NCBI RefSeq assembly: GCF_000263855.1
Contig: NZ_AJWX01000007.1
Coordinates: forward strand, 62,001 to 126,000
DNA: 64,000 nucleotides
Direction of reading: 5' to 3'
DNA from: Pseudomonas sp. M47T1
GTDB lineage: Bacteria > Pseudomonadota > Gammaproteobacteria > Pseudomonadales > Pseudomonadaceae
The notes under the pieces were generated by a model. The model had not been told where the DNA came from, made no database searches, and saw nothing but the letters and a program-made list of their open reading frames with translations. Each line of letters opens with the position of its first letter. Position 1 is the first letter of the stretch. The position numbers and the translations under genes were made by a program. Of this stretch, positions 1-8,683 are shown piece by piece.

Positions 1-302
1 GTAGCCTGGTACACCGACGGGTCGATCTGGTAGAGCTGCTGCCCCGCCTTGACGTCACTGCCCTCTTTGAACAGGCGCTGGAGAATCACCCCATCCACCT
101 GCGGGCGCACCTCGGCAATACGGAACGCAGTGACCCGGCCCGGCACTTCGCTGGTCAGGGTGTAGGACTGCGGGTGCAAGGTCACCACGCCAACCTGGGG
201 GGTCTGCTGGGCGGGTACTGCCGCCTCTTTGTTGCAGCCAGTGAGCAGGCAGGTGAGTGCCGCCGCAGAGACCAGGGTGGCCACGCAAGGCTTGAGTTTC
301 AT
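1..302 (-). CDS. RND efflux periplasmic adaptor, N-terminal part (MexA/TtgA type)
   Basis: The first 100 residues of a membrane fusion protein that bridges an inner-membrane RND pump and an outer-membrane channel in multidrug and solvent efflux. A lipoprotein signal ends in the lipobox LLTGC at about residues 19-23. It is followed by the adaptor signature PGRVTAFRIAEVRPQVDG and KEGSDVKAGQQLYQIDP, the start of the beta-barrel and lipoyl half-motif. The 3' end lies beyond the left edge, where the pump and channel genes would be expected. A TetR gene lies divergently upstream, as in ttgR-ttgABC and nalC/arpR-type loci. The start is ATG at 302. The exact pump (TtgABC, MexAB or another) cannot be decided from this piece. 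Confidence 0.9.
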   Translation of the reverse strand, partial: MKLKPCVATLVSAAALTCLLTGCNKEAAVPAQQTPQVGVVTLHPQSYTLTSEVPGRVTAFRIAEVRPQVDGVILQRLFKEGSDVKAGQQLYQIDPSVYQA

Positions 303-346
303 GAAAGGTCCTCGTTGCGACTAGATAGATAGCTTGCTAATCAATA

Positions 347-370
347 TACTTACGTTCATGAACGTATGTA
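347..370. promoter_or_regulatory. Palindromic operator between TetR gene and efflux adaptor
   Basis: A perfect 16-bp palindrome TACGTTCATGAACGTA lies at 351-366 within a longer imperfect one. It sits between the divergent adaptor and TetR genes. TtgR-type repressors bind such an intergenic palindrome and shut both promoters. That this TetR protein binds it is inferred from position and symmetry. Confidence 0.75.
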
Positions 371-454
371 AAGTACACATCCGTATCACTCTGGCTACAA
401 AGCCGATTTTTGTGTCGAAAAACATGAATTTGCAGCGAACATGAGGAATTTTTA

Positions 455-1072
455 ATGGTCCGCCGAACCCGCGAAGAAGCCCTGCAAACCCGTGCGAACA
501 TCCTTGATGCCGCTGAATGCGTGTTCTACGAAAAGGGCCTGGCCACCACCTCGATGCTGGACATTGCCCAACACGCCGGGCTGTCACGGGGTGCCCTGTA
601 TTGGCACTTCAAGGACAAGGCGGGGCTTGTGCAGGCCCTGCTCGACTCGCTGGACGAACCGATTCATCGCCTGCTGGCCGCCAGCGCCGAACTGCGTCGC
701 GCCAACCCCCTGGAATGCCTGCGCAGCGTGTTGGTGGCGTTGCTGCAACGGGTGGCCGGTGACGCCCGGACTCAGCGAATTTTCGAGATCCTATTGCACA
801 AATGTGAACTGACTGTGGAGAGTTGCGATTTACGTGCACAACGTTGCGCCCGGCATCGCGAGGCCCAGGGCAAGCTGGAGGACATTTTGCAAGAGGCGGT
901 GACATGCGGCCAATTGCGGCGCGCCACCCCGGTGGCACTGGCCGCGTGCAGCCTGATTGCCTGCATGGACGGCACCATCAGCCATTGGCTGCTGAGCCCT
1001 GACAGTTATGCGCTGGCCAGCGAGGCTCCGCGCATGGTGGCGGCGATGATGAGGATGCTGGACCCCCGGTAA
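455..1072 (+). CDS. TetR-family repressor of the adjacent RND efflux pump (TtgR/AcrR-like)
   Basis: A 205-residue TetR regulator. The N-terminal helix-turn-helix spans about residues 10-57 (TRANILDAAECVFYEKG, then LDIAQHAGLSRGALYWHFKDKAGL). The C-terminal ligand domain matches the TtgR/AcrR/NalD group, for example DARTQRIFEILLHKCE. It is divergent from the efflux adaptor with a palindrome between them. The expected role is ligand-relieved repression of the pump and of itself, with hydrophobic drugs or plant phenolics as inducers in the family. The start ATG at 455 follows GAGGAA. The C-terminal half is diverged enough that I would not call it TtgR itself. Confidence 0.88.
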   Translation: MVRRTREEALQTRANILDAAECVFYEKGLATTSMLDIAQHAGLSRGALYWHFKDKAGLVQALLDSLDEPIHRLLAASAELRRANPLECLRSVLVALLQRVAGDARTQRIFEILLHKCELTVESCDLRAQRCARHREAQGKLEDILQEAVTCGQLRRATPVALAACSLIACMDGTISHWLLSPDSYALASEAPRMVAAMMRMLDPR

Positions 1073-1206
1073 CGTGATGTCAGGACGGTAAGCGGCGGCG
1101 TACCCAGTGCTACACGAAAATGATGAACCCTGCGGACCAGAGCGGCTCAGAGGGTATGAAGGCGTCGATGAGCGGCGCCGTTTTCCTGACTCACAAGGAG
1201 TGAGCG

Positions 1207-1416
1207 ATGAACCTTCCGGCGTTTTTTCTCAACGCGGTGGTGTGCACCACCCCGGCCCATGACAACTGCATGCCGGCGCAATTCCTGTGGATGGCGCCCA
1301 AGTTCCTCAATGATGCGGCCCGGGCCCGGCAATGCAGTACCCGGGCTGAACAGCTGAACAAGGCACAGACCGACCGGACCATTTTCTACCGCTGCGACGA
1401 GCGTCGCGGCGCTTGA
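1207..1416 (+). CDS. Small hypothetical protein (69 aa)
   Basis: A short frame with a good ribosome site (AAGGAG, then TGAGCG before ATG at 1207). The product has a hydrophobic start (MNLPAFFLNAVVC), three cysteines and a charged C-terminus. I do not recognise the family and see no convincing signal peptide. It sits alone between the TetR gene and a REP-like palindrome. Support is the ribosome site and uninterrupted length only, so it may be spurious. Confidence 0.4.
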   Translation: MNLPAFFLNAVVCTTPAHDNCMPAQFLWMAPKFLNDAARARQCSTRAEQLNKAQTDRTIFYRCDERRGA

Positions 1417-1474
1417 ATAGGCGGGTTCTACTCGCGAAAAGAACGCCACGGCGTATCACACTGCGCGGTGCTCA

Positions 1475-1500
1475 TTTCGCGGGCAGAGCCCGCTCCCACC
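1475..1500. repeat. REP-like palindrome (GCGGGCAGAGCCCGC core)
   Basis: Core GCGGGCAGAGCCCGC with flanking TTC and TCCCAC. The same core occurs at 31563-31650 (two inverted copies), 42272-42297 and 54943-54968, always outside genes. This is the typical behaviour of Pseudomonas REP elements. Confidence 0.8.
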
Positions 1501-1538
1501 GCGACAGTGGGATTCACAGCTGTGAACAAGGTTACAGG

Positions 1539-2081
1539 TCAGGCAGCCAGTGCGGCGTCGATGGCCTTGAGCAGGCGCGGGTCGTCGGCGGCCACGTCGG
1601 GGGCGAAGCGCCCTACCACTTCGCCGGTGCGGCTGATCAGGAATTTTTCGAAGTTCCACTGTACTTCCGGTACCGGATTGACCGGGATGCCCTTGCCGGT
1701 CAGGCGCTCGCGCATCGAGCCTTCGCCGGTGGCGTTGGGCACGGCGTGGGTCAGGGCGCTGTACAGCGGGTGCTTGTCTTCGCCCACCACGGAGATTTTC
1801 GAGAACAGCGCAAACTGCACGTTGTAGGTCAGGCTGCAGAAGGCCTTGATCTCATCGTCGCTGCCCGGCTCCTGGGCCTTGAAGTTGTTGGCGGGGAACC
1901 CGAGGATCTCCAGGCCTTGGGCGCGATGGCTTTCATACAGCTTTTCCAGACCTTCGTATTGCGGGGTCAGGCCGCACTTGGAGGCGACGTTGACCACCAG
2001 CAAGACCTTGCCCTTGTAGGTGTCCAGGGTTTGCGGCTGGCCATCGATGGTGTTCACGGGAATGGAATAGACAGTGCTCAT
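1539..2081 (-). CDS. Glutathione peroxidase family thiol peroxidase
   Basis: A 180-residue peroxidase of the GPx/BtuE family that reduces hydroperoxides in the cytoplasm, probably with thioredoxin or glutathione as reductant. The peroxidatic motif NVASKCGLTPQY carries cysteine where animal enzymes have selenocysteine. The family motifs LGFPANNF and WNFEKFLI are present, giving the Cys-Gln-Trp-Asn set. I chose ATG at 2081 because GGAG lies six bases upstream and the product then begins MSTVYSIPV as in homologues; an in-frame extension upstream lacks a ribosome site. It stands alone downstream of the DUF1615 gene. Confidence 0.9.
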   Translation of the reverse strand: MSTVYSIPVNTIDGQPQTLDTYKGKVLLVVNVASKCGLTPQYEGLEKLYESHRAQGLEILGFPANNFKAQEPGSDDEIKAFCSLTYNVQFALFSKISVVGEDKHPLYSALTHAVPNATGEGSMRERLTGKGIPVNPVPEVQWNFEKFLISRTGEVVGRFAPDVAADDPRLLKAIDAALAA

Positions 2082-2156
2082 CACGGGCTCCGTGGCAGGG
2101 GAATGAACCTGGACTGTACCACCCTTTCGCGACACCGCCGATCAATCCACCGCCTG

Positions 2157-3239
2157 TCAGTCGCGGGTCATGCAGCGCGCACGGCGTTCGTCCACGCGGC
2201 GGGCAAACCAGGCGGTGGTCAGGTGGCGGGTGATCTTCGGGCTTTCCAGGGTGATGCCTGGCAAGATGGCCCGCGGCACCGGCTGGCCTGCCACCTGGTC
2301 GGCCAGTTCGAACACCCGCTGGTACACCCGGGTGTCCTCGAAATCCAGCTGCTCGCCCTTGTCCAGGGCTGCGCGTATGTCGGCATTGCTCATGCCCAGG
2401 CGCTTGCCCAAGGAGCGTACCGCCAGTTCGGTCTGACCCGGGGCGATTGAACCGTAGTTGATGACGTCGCCGTCCAGCGCCAGGCGCATCTTCACCAGCC
2501 GGTTCAGCGCCGCCTGGAACGCGGCGTTGCGGCTGGCGTAGTGGCCGGCGTTGAAATCGGCGAAGCGGTACAGCGGCTCCGGATAATGGGTGGGGTAGCC
2601 GAGCAAATGCGCCGTGCCGAAATACACGCCGCCGCGACGGCTAAACACTTCATGGCGAATGGAATCCTGCACCCTGTACGGGTAACCGCGGGCGTTGCTT
2701 TCGGCGAACGCTACGCTGACCTGCATGGGGCCTGCGGTATGCACCGGGTTGAGCGTGCCGAACAGCTGCTTGCCCAAGGGCACGATGCCGATGAAGTCAT
2801 CGAACACGGCGCTCAACTCGCGCTCCGAATGCACACTGGCAATGCGCTGGGCGTAGCTCTTGCCGGTGGGTGACTGAATGCTCAGGGCGGCGTCGACGAG
2901 AAATCCCGGCACATGCAGGCGGGCGGCGCGGCGGTCGATCTCGTCGCGCGCAATGCGGCCCAGGCCCGGCACTGGCGGATCGGCCTGGAAGTTGGACTCC
3001 TGCTCGATGACCGCGATCACCGAACACAGGTTCTGACTGCTGGGGTCCAGCGACTGGGTGGTGAAGGCCGTCTGAATGTCGGCGGCCCACCCCTGCCGGT
3101 CGCTGGCTGACGGTGGCAGCAGGCGCAGAACCTTGGCGCGCACCTGCTCGGGGGGCTGGGTGGACTGCAGCGGCTGATGGCTACAGGCAGCCAGTGCCAG
3201 CAGGCCCATCAGCAGGAAAAGACGTTTCAGTTCGCGCAA
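2157..3239 (-). CDS. DUF1615 family lipoprotein
   Basis: A 360-residue protein with a lipoprotein signal ending LLALAAC at residue 19, so it is probably anchored in the envelope. The rest matches the uncharacterised DUF1615 family as I remember it. Conserved stretches include SVIAVIEQESNFQADP and HTAGPMQVSVAFAESNA, which resemble the glutamate region of lytic transglycosylase folds (E-S-N-F). A peptidoglycan-cleaving role is therefore possible but unproven. The start is TTG at 3239 preceded by GAGGTGG. It begins 22 bases after the phosphatase gene on the same strand, so it may be the last gene of the tonB operon. Confidence 0.8.
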   Translation of the reverse strand: MRELKRLFLLMGLLALAACSHQPLQSTQPPEQVRAKVLRLLPPSASDRQGWAADIQTAFTTQSLDPSSQNLCSVIAVIEQESNFQADPPVPGLGRIARDEIDRRAARLHVPGFLVDAALSIQSPTGKSYAQRIASVHSERELSAVFDDFIGIVPLGKQLFGTLNPVHTAGPMQVSVAFAESNARGYPYRVQDSIRHEVFSRRGGVYFGTAHLLGYPTHYPEPLYRFADFNAGHYASRNAAFQAALNRLVKMRLALDGDVINYGSIAPGQTELAVRSLGKRLGMSNADIRAALDKGEQLDFEDTRVYQRVFELADQVAGQPVPRAILPGITLESPKITRHLTTAWFARRVDERRARCMTRD

Positions 3240-3261
3240 TCCACCACCTCGGTGTCAGGGT

Positions 3262-4542
3262 TCAGTCATCAGCATAGGCCTGGGGTTGCGTGGCCGTGCT
3301 GTCGATACGCGCGCCCATGGTCTGCTCGAATGTCGCCAGCGGCATCAGCGCCTTGCCATCAGGCCCGGTGAACTGTACCCGGTAAGGCGCCTGGTGGCTC
3401 AACTGGCGCAACTGGTCCAGGCTCTGGGCCACGTAGGCCACGCTGACGAAGCGTTGGCCATTGCGCGGGTCCAGCCAGCGCTCGAACAACAAGGTGCCGC
3501 CGGGTGCTGCATCATTGCGCGGGTATTGGGCAATGTTCCAGTCGAAACCGAGCAAGGTGCGCAGTTGCGCAATATTGCCGTCGTGGCCCACGTAGGCCAG
3601 CCACGGGGTGGACGGCGGCCCACCGGCCACTGCCGGGCCGGTTTCATCCAGGGCCAGCAATACCTGATGCAGCAACTGTGAAGCACCGCGCCGGGCAATG
3701 TAGGGCACGTGCTGAGTCAGAGCGTATTTGGCACTGCGCAGTTCCATCAACCCTGCCACCTGGGCGGCGTTGCGCGCATGCCCAAACGCTACCTGGCTCA
3801 GGGGCAGGCCTTCGGCGTACTGCATGCGGATGGTTTCGGCCATGCTGGCGCCCATGCTCAACGGGCCGCTGAGCTTGACCGTGCTGCCCTTCTCCTTCAG
3901 GCCCCAGGGTTGCTCGCTCAACACGCAGCCTTTGGGCTGGTCACAGGTGTGCGGCACGCCCACCAGCTGTTGCATGCGCAGCAAGGCCGGGCCATAGCGT
4001 TTCTGCGCCGCCTGCGGGCTACCGCCCATGGCGGCCAGAATGGCCTGCTCGGCCTGTTGCGGGTCCAGCGCGCCCAAGCCGTTCTCGCTGGGGTGAAACA
4101 GCTGGTCCTGGCTGGCCACGCCGTGGTGCACGGGCACCGTGCAGCCGGGGAACATGCCTTCCAGCAAGGCCTTGCCGGTGGCGCGGGTACGCGCCGCCGG
4201 GCTGGCCTGCAAATAGACTTGGTCGGCGGACGGGCAGCCATTGGCGGTGAACAGGCCCTGCCCTTTCAGGTAGTCGCGCTGCCATTGGCCCAGCAGTACC
4301 GTGGCACGGTAACCGTGAGCGGTGAGTTGGCCGTCGGCCACGGCGAATGTCGGCCAGGGCTTGGCCGACCAGGTTTGCAGTTCGGCGGTGTCGGTGGCCG
4401 GACGTACGCCGTGGCGCATCACCAGCACCACTTTGTCCAGGCGCAGGCCGCTGGTGTCCAGAGCTTGGGCGTGGACCAGGGGCGCGGCAGCCATCAGCAT
4501 CGACAGCACCAGCCATAAGGAACGTGCAGGTTTAGAAGTCAT
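3262..4542 (-). CDS. Periplasmic histidine acid phosphatase (phytase / glucose-1-phosphatase type)
   Basis: A 426-residue secreted phosphomonoesterase with a signal peptide ending about AAPLVHA. The catalytic histidine is in VMRHGVRPATD (RHGxR motif) and the proton donor pair is in YVGHDGNIAQL (HD motif), the two hallmarks of branch-2 histidine phosphatases such as AppA and Agp. Several cysteines could form disulfides in the periplasm. Substrate could be phytate, glucose-1-phosphate or another phosphoester; HDGNIAQ looks slightly closer to Agp. The ATG at 4542 overlaps the end of the TonB receptor gene by 11 bases, so the two are probably co-translated. An alternative ATG lies at 4551. Confidence 0.88.
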   Translation of the reverse strand: MTSKPARSLWLVLSMLMAAAPLVHAQALDTSGLRLDKVVLVMRHGVRPATDTAELQTWSAKPWPTFAVADGQLTAHGYRATVLLGQWQRDYLKGQGLFTANGCPSADQVYLQASPAARTRATGKALLEGMFPGCTVPVHHGVASQDQLFHPSENGLGALDPQQAEQAILAAMGGSPQAAQKRYGPALLRMQQLVGVPHTCDQPKGCVLSEQPWGLKEKGSTVKLSGPLSMGASMAETIRMQYAEGLPLSQVAFGHARNAAQVAGLMELRSAKYALTQHVPYIARRGASQLLHQVLLALDETGPAVAGGPPSTPWLAYVGHDGNIAQLRTLLGFDWNIAQYPRNDAAPGGTLLFERWLDPRNGQRFVSVAYVAQSLDQLRQLSHQAPYRVQFTGPDGKALMPLATFEQTMGARIDSTATQPQAYADD

Positions 4543-6688
4543 AGCGGGCATTCACACTCAAGGTCCGGGGCGAGCCGGGCTGCAGGTAATTTTCCTGGTA
4601 CCAGGTCCAGTACTTGTGGTTGGCGAGGTTGGTGACGTTGGCGCCGAAGGTCAGCGCGTGGCCGCCGGCCAGTTTGAAACGGTAGCCGCCACCGGCGTCG
4701 AACAGGTTGTAGGCATCCAGGGTGTTGACGTTACCCGAGTCCACCGCCATGGGGCCAATGCGCTGGGCACCGGCACGCACAAACAGGCCAGGCACAGCGC
4801 CAATGCGGTAGGTGGCCTGGGCTGCGGCCTGGTAGTGAGCGGCGCCAGCAGCGCGGTTGCCGTCCACGTCGCCGGCATCGATGTATTCGGAGTCCAGCGA
4901 CATGACGCTGCCTTCCAGGGTCAGGCTGTCGATGGGGTCGACGGTGGCGTTGAACTCCAGGCCCTGGTAGCGAATGGTGCCGCTCTGCACGTATTCGTTG
5001 TCGCTGTTGGTGTACTCGGCGCCACGGTCAATACGAAAGGCTGCGGCGGTGGCGCTCCAGTTGCGACGCTGGGCCTTTACGCCGAGTTCGTATTGCTTGC
5101 TGCGCAGTGGGCCCATCACGGCAGGGTAGTTGGCGGCGGTGTCCGGTGCGCTGCCGCCCGCTTCCAGCGACTCCACGTAGCTGGTGTAGACGGTGACGTC
5201 CTTGATGGGTTTGTACATCAGCGCCACGGTAGGGGTGGCCGGCCGCGCCCGGTAGTTCACGCCATCGGTACCGATGGCGTCATGGGTCTTTTCACGGAAG
5301 TTCTCGTTGCGCAGCCCCAGTAGCAACGACCAGTGCTCGCCCAGGCCGATGGTGTCGCTGGCGAACACTGCGGCTTCCTTGATCTGGTCATCGCCGTAGG
5401 TGCCGCCCCAGTATTCGTACTGGTACACCGAGGAGAGGGTCGGGTCGTACAGGTTGCCCTTGCCGACCGTGGCCTTGGTGGTGGCCTGCGCCGACTTGTG
5501 CGAGTCCAGTTCCGAGTAGCTGGCACCCAGCACCACGTCGTGGCTGAACCAGCCGGTGGTGAACTTGCCTTCCAGGGTGCCCATGGCGTCGTTGTAGTCG
5601 TAGCCGTGGTACTCGGTGCTGGCCTTGTCGGAGTAATTGCCGCTATTGCTGGTGATGGTGTACTGATCCTTGGTGTAGCGGCGGTCCGAGTCACTGTAGC
5701 GGTACGCCAGCTTGCCCTGCCAATCCGGCGAGAACTGGTAGGTGGCCGACAGCGTCGACAGGCTGTAGTCCACATCCGTGTAGGAGCCGTTGCTGTACAG
5801 GCGCTTGCTGCCGTCGATGGGCTTGGGCAACGCATAGGCAGTGTTGACGATGATGTCGGTGCCGCCCGAGGTCGCCCGCTGCTGGTACAGGGTGTCGAAA
5901 TTGAGGGTCAGGTCATCGGTGAGCTTGGCGTCCAGCGACAGCCCTACCGCCGTGCGGTTCACCGCCGCGTGGCCGCTGGCGGCGTTGCCCTCCTCGTGCA
6001 CCAGGTTCAGGCGATAGCCGAAGCGTGGGTCATCCAGGCGCCCGCCCACGTCCACCTGTTCCTTGTACAGGTTGTTGGACTGGTAGCCGGCGGCGACGCT
6101 GAAAACAGTCTTGTCGGTGGGCCGCTTGGTCACGTAGTTGACGATACCGCCCGGGCTGCCGAAACCATACATGAAGCCCGACAGGCCCTTGAGCACCTCA
6201 ATGCTGTCGAACATCTCCAGGGGCATTTCCACGCCCCGGTTGATGTTGGCCATGCCGTCGACCTTGTAGCCGTTGAGGTCGTCCAGGGGCAGCCCGCGCA
6301 CCGCCAGGGTGGCTGGGTGGGTGCCGTAGCTGGAGCTGATGGACGTTACCGAAGCGTCGTATTTCACCGCTTCGGAGAGGATGCCGGCTTGACGCTGCTG
6401 GATCTCTTCACTGCTGATACTTTTCACCGAGAATGGTGTGTCGATGGCGGCCTTGCTGCCCAGCGCCCCGGCAGCCATCTTTTTGTGCAGGTCGGGCTTT
6501 TTCGCTTTGGCGGCCTTGACGGTAACCTGGGGCAAGGTCGCCAGCACGCTGTCGTCGATGACCGGGGCCGGATCGGCCGCCCAGATCGAGGGCGCCAGTG
6601 CAAAGGCCATGAGGCCGGCGCCGGTGCGCAGGCACAACGCGTGAAACGGATGATGTCGACGCATGGAAATACCGAAAAATGAGCGCAC
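4532..6688 (-). CDS. TonB-dependent outer-membrane receptor (siderophore-receptor family)
   Basis: A receptor of about 710-718 residues. A signal peptide ends near APSIWA and is followed by a TonB-box-like segment LPQVTVKA. The plug domain follows (about 80-200, with AVRGLPLDDLNGYKVDG and YGFGSPGGIVNYVTKRP). A 22-strand barrel ends in the terminal phenylalanine ARYDF. It would carry a scarce ligand across the outer membrane using energy from the TonB-ExbB-ExbD complex encoded just upstream. The pairing with a secreted phosphatase suggests a phosphorylated ligand such as phytate or an iron-phytate complex. The start is uncertain: GTG at 6688 or ATG at 6664, neither with a strong ribosome site. 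Confidence 0.88.
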   Translation of the reverse strand: MRSFFGISMRRHHPFHALCLRTGAGLMAFALAPSIWAADPAPVIDDSVLATLPQVTVKAAKAKKPDLHKKMAAGALGSKAAIDTPFSVKSISSEEIQQRQAGILSEAVKYDASVTSISSSYGTHPATLAVRGLPLDDLNGYKVDGMANINRGVEMPLEMFDSIEVLKGLSGFMYGFGSPGGIVNYVTKRPTDKTVFSVAAGYQSNNLYKEQVDVGGRLDDPRFGYRLNLVHEEGNAASGHAAVNRTAVGLSLDAKLTDDLTLNFDTLYQQRATSGGTDIIVNTAYALPKPIDGSKRLYSNGSYTDVDYSLSTLSATYQFSPDWQGKLAYRYSDSDRRYTKDQYTITSNSGNYSDKASTEYHGYDYNDAMGTLEGKFTTGWFSHDVVLGASYSELDSHKSAQATTKATVGKGNLYDPTLSSVYQYEYWGGTYGDDQIKEAAVFASDTIGLGEHWSLLLGLRNENFREKTHDAIGTDGVNYRARPATPTVALMYKPIKDVTVYTSYVESLEAGGSAPDTAANYPAVMGPLRSKQYELGVKAQRRNWSATAAAFRIDRGAEYTNSDNEYVQSGTIRYQGLEFNATVDPIDSLTLEGSVMSLDSEYIDAGDVDGNRAAGAAHYQAAAQATYRIGAVPGLFVRAGAQRIGPMAVDSGNVNTLDAYNLFDAGGGYRFKLAGGHALTFGANVTNLANHKYWTWYQENYLQPGSPRTLSVNARYDF

Positions 6689-6734
6689 GATTCCCGCCCG
6701 CTCGCGTACGAGCAGGAGGCAACCGACCGATGGG

Positions 6735-7154
6735 TTAAGGGGTGGCGGCTTGGGTGACGAAGCCGATTTTTTCCAGGCCGCCCGCTTGCGCGGCAGCCAT
6801 TACCTGCACGACCTTTTCATAGGGCGTGCTGCGCTGGGCGCGCAGATGCAGTTCGGGCACCGGTTGGCGTGTCGCGGCCTCGGCGATCAGCGCCGGCAGC
6901 TCGCTGTCGGCAATGTCGCGGTCGTCCCAGTGCAGGTGGCCGCTGTCGTCCAGGGCCAGGTCTACCGCCAACGGCGGTTTGTTGTCCTGTTGGGCGGCGG
7001 CATGGGGCAAGTCGATCTTCACGCTGTGCTGGATGGCCGGCACGGTGATGATGAAAATCACCAGCAGCACCAGCATCACGTCCACCAGCGGCGTGGTGTT
7101 GATCTCCGGGTTAAAGCTGTCGTCGTCCAGTTCGTCCTGCAGTCCACCGGCCAT
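6735..7154 (-). CDS. exbD: ExbD family energy-transduction protein
   Basis: A 139-residue inner-membrane protein with one N-terminal transmembrane helix (about 22-43). The helix carries the proton-carrying aspartate in INTTPLVDVMLVLLVIF, the ExbD/TolR signature. A periplasmic domain follows. It works with ExbB to pass proton-motive force to TonB. The ATG at 7154 shares its A with the exbB stop, so translation is coupled; a GTG one codon upstream is the alternative. It is followed by the TonB receptor gene in the same direction. Confidence 0.92.
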   Translation of the reverse strand: MAGGLQDELDDDSFNPEINTTPLVDVMLVLLVIFIITVPAIQHSVKIDLPHAAAQQDNKPPLAVDLALDDSGHLHWDDRDIADSELPALIAEAATRQPVPELHLRAQRSTPYEKVVQVMAAAQAGGLEKIGFVTQAATP

Positions 7155-7885
7155 CACGCGTACTCCGCACGGGCCTGGGCCGTGGCGGCACGCAGCGGCG
7201 CCTGGCCCATGGGCGCGGCGCGGGCGCCGATCACCAGCAGGTCATGCAACTCGAAGGCGAACTTGCCCAGTTGGGCCAGCGTCTGCTTATTGGTGCGCAC
7301 CAGCAGGTTGTAGGCCAATGTGGCGGGGATGGCCACGGCCAGGCCCAGGGCGGTCATGATCAAGGTTTCACCCACGGGGCCGGCCACCTTGTCGATGCTG
7401 GCGTCTCCCGTGAGGCCGATTTTCATCAGCGCGTGGTAGATGCCCCACACCGTGCCCAGCAAGCCCACAAAGGGGGCGCTGGAACCGACGGTGGCGAGTA
7501 TCGCCATGCCACCTTGCAAGCGGGCGCCCACTACCAGGGTGGCCTGGCGCAAGGCGCGGCTCAGCCACTCGCTGAACGGCGGTGGGTTCATGCCGCTGTC
7601 CAGCGCCTCGCGGTGCTGGCTGGCGGCGCTGACGCCGGCGTGGGTCAGGGCTGAATAGGAAGGCTCGGCATTCAGCTGGCGCAGGCCGTCGTTGAGTGTG
7701 GGCGCGGCCCAGAAGGCAGCCAGCAGGCGCGGTGTGCGCAGGCGGGACACCGCCAGGCGGATGAGCTTGTCGGCAATCACGTACCAGGACGCCAGTGACA
7801 TGACCAGCAGCATCAATGCCACGCCGCGGGTCACCGCATCGGCTTGCCCCCACAGCATGTCCAGGCCCAGAGAAGTGTTTTGCAT
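7154..7885 (-). CDS. exbB: ExbB/TolQ/MotA family proton channel
   Basis: A 243-residue inner-membrane protein with three predicted transmembrane helices at about 18-38, 122-150 and 168-195. The conserved channel stretches GSSAPFVGLLGTVWGIYHAL and GETLIMTALGLAVAIPA are present. It forms the stator pore with ExbD and energises TonB. It lies between tonB and exbD on the same strand. This is a dedicated set that probably serves the receptor encoded downstream rather than the general TonB1 system. Confidence 0.92.
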   Translation of the reverse strand: MQNTSLGLDMLWGQADAVTRGVALMLLVMSLASWYVIADKLIRLAVSRLRTPRLLAAFWAAPTLNDGLRQLNAEPSYSALTHAGVSAASQHREALDSGMNPPPFSEWLSRALRQATLVVGARLQGGMAILATVGSSAPFVGLLGTVWGIYHALMKIGLTGDASIDKVAGPVGETLIMTALGLAVAIPATLAYNLLVRTNKQTLAQLGKFAFELHDLLVIGARAAPMGQAPLRAATAQARAEYA

Positions 7886-7979
7886 GGTGTCGCCTCCAGT
7901 TCAACAATCAAAAAACGCACCCGAGCGCCGTCCTGGCAGGACCGCCAACAGGGTGAATTCAGGGTTAAGGGGGGTGCGA

Positions 7980-8675
7980 TCAGCTGTCGAGCTGGAACCG
8001 CAGCGGTACAATCACGTACACCGGCAGGGCATGCCCGCCTTCGCGATAGGGTTTGAACAGGGCCGCACGCGCCGCCGCCCTGCCCGCCTCGTCGAGGCTG
8101 CTGAAACCGGAAGAACGCAGCACGTCGACCTGGCCGGGCTTGCCGCTTTCGTCCACCAGCACACGCAACACCACGGTACCTTCGTTGCCGTCTTCACGGT
8201 CACGGTCGGGGTATTGCGGGTCGGGGGCGCGCAGGTATTCAACACCGTGGGTGATGGTTTTCGGTGGTGGTGGCGGCGCCGGGGTGGCGGCCACAACGGG
8301 TGCGGCAGCAGGCGTTGCCACCGCTGGGCTGGCGGCCGCAGGTGCGGGCACCGCAGGCGCCGCTGCCACGTGGCGCGGCGCGGGGGCCTTGCTCACCGGC
8401 TTGACCACGGGGCGTGCCACAGGGTGTACAACCGGTGGCACAGGCGGCGTCGGTTCGGCCGGTGGCTGCGGGGCCACGGCAGGGGCCGGTTCGTTGATCA
8501 CCGAGGCATAGATAGTACGCGGCTGGCTGACCGTCAAGGGGGTTGGCGCCTGGCGGAGAAACCCGTTCAGGGCCAGTACATGCACGGCCACCACGGCCGC
8601 CACCTTCAGGGCACGCGCGGGAGCCTTAGACGTGGCGGCTGGCAACGGTATTGAGGTACTCAAAGCGGCTTGCAT
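7980..8675 (-). CDS. tonB: TonB family energy-transducing protein
   Basis: A 231-residue TonB protein. It has an N-terminal membrane anchor (about 22-42) and a long proline/alanine-rich periplasmic spacer (about 60-145). The C-terminal TonB domain carries YPDRDREDGNEGTVVLRVLVDESG and ends VYVIVPLRFQLD. It couples proton-motive force to the outer-membrane receptor. It is the first gene of tonB-exbB-exbD-receptor-phosphatase. ATG at 8675 has GGGGAG eight bases upstream, placed directly after a small hairpin in the leader. Confidence 0.92.
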   Translation of the reverse strand: MQAALSTSIPLPAATSKAPARALKVAAVVAVHVLALNGFLRQAPTPLTVSQPRTIYASVINEPAPAVAPQPPAEPTPPVPPVVHPVARPVVKPVSKAPAPRHVAAAPAVPAPAAASPAVATPAAAPVVAATPAPPPPPKTITHGVEYLRAPDPQYPDRDREDGNEGTVVLRVLVDESGKPGQVDVLRSSGFSSLDEAGRAAARAALFKPYREGGHALPVYVIVPLRFQLDS

Positions 8676-8683
8676 CTAAATGA

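Noticed and set aside
1539..2081. Selenocysteine in the glutathione peroxidase
   Set aside because: The active-site codon is an ordinary cysteine codon and the frame is open throughout.
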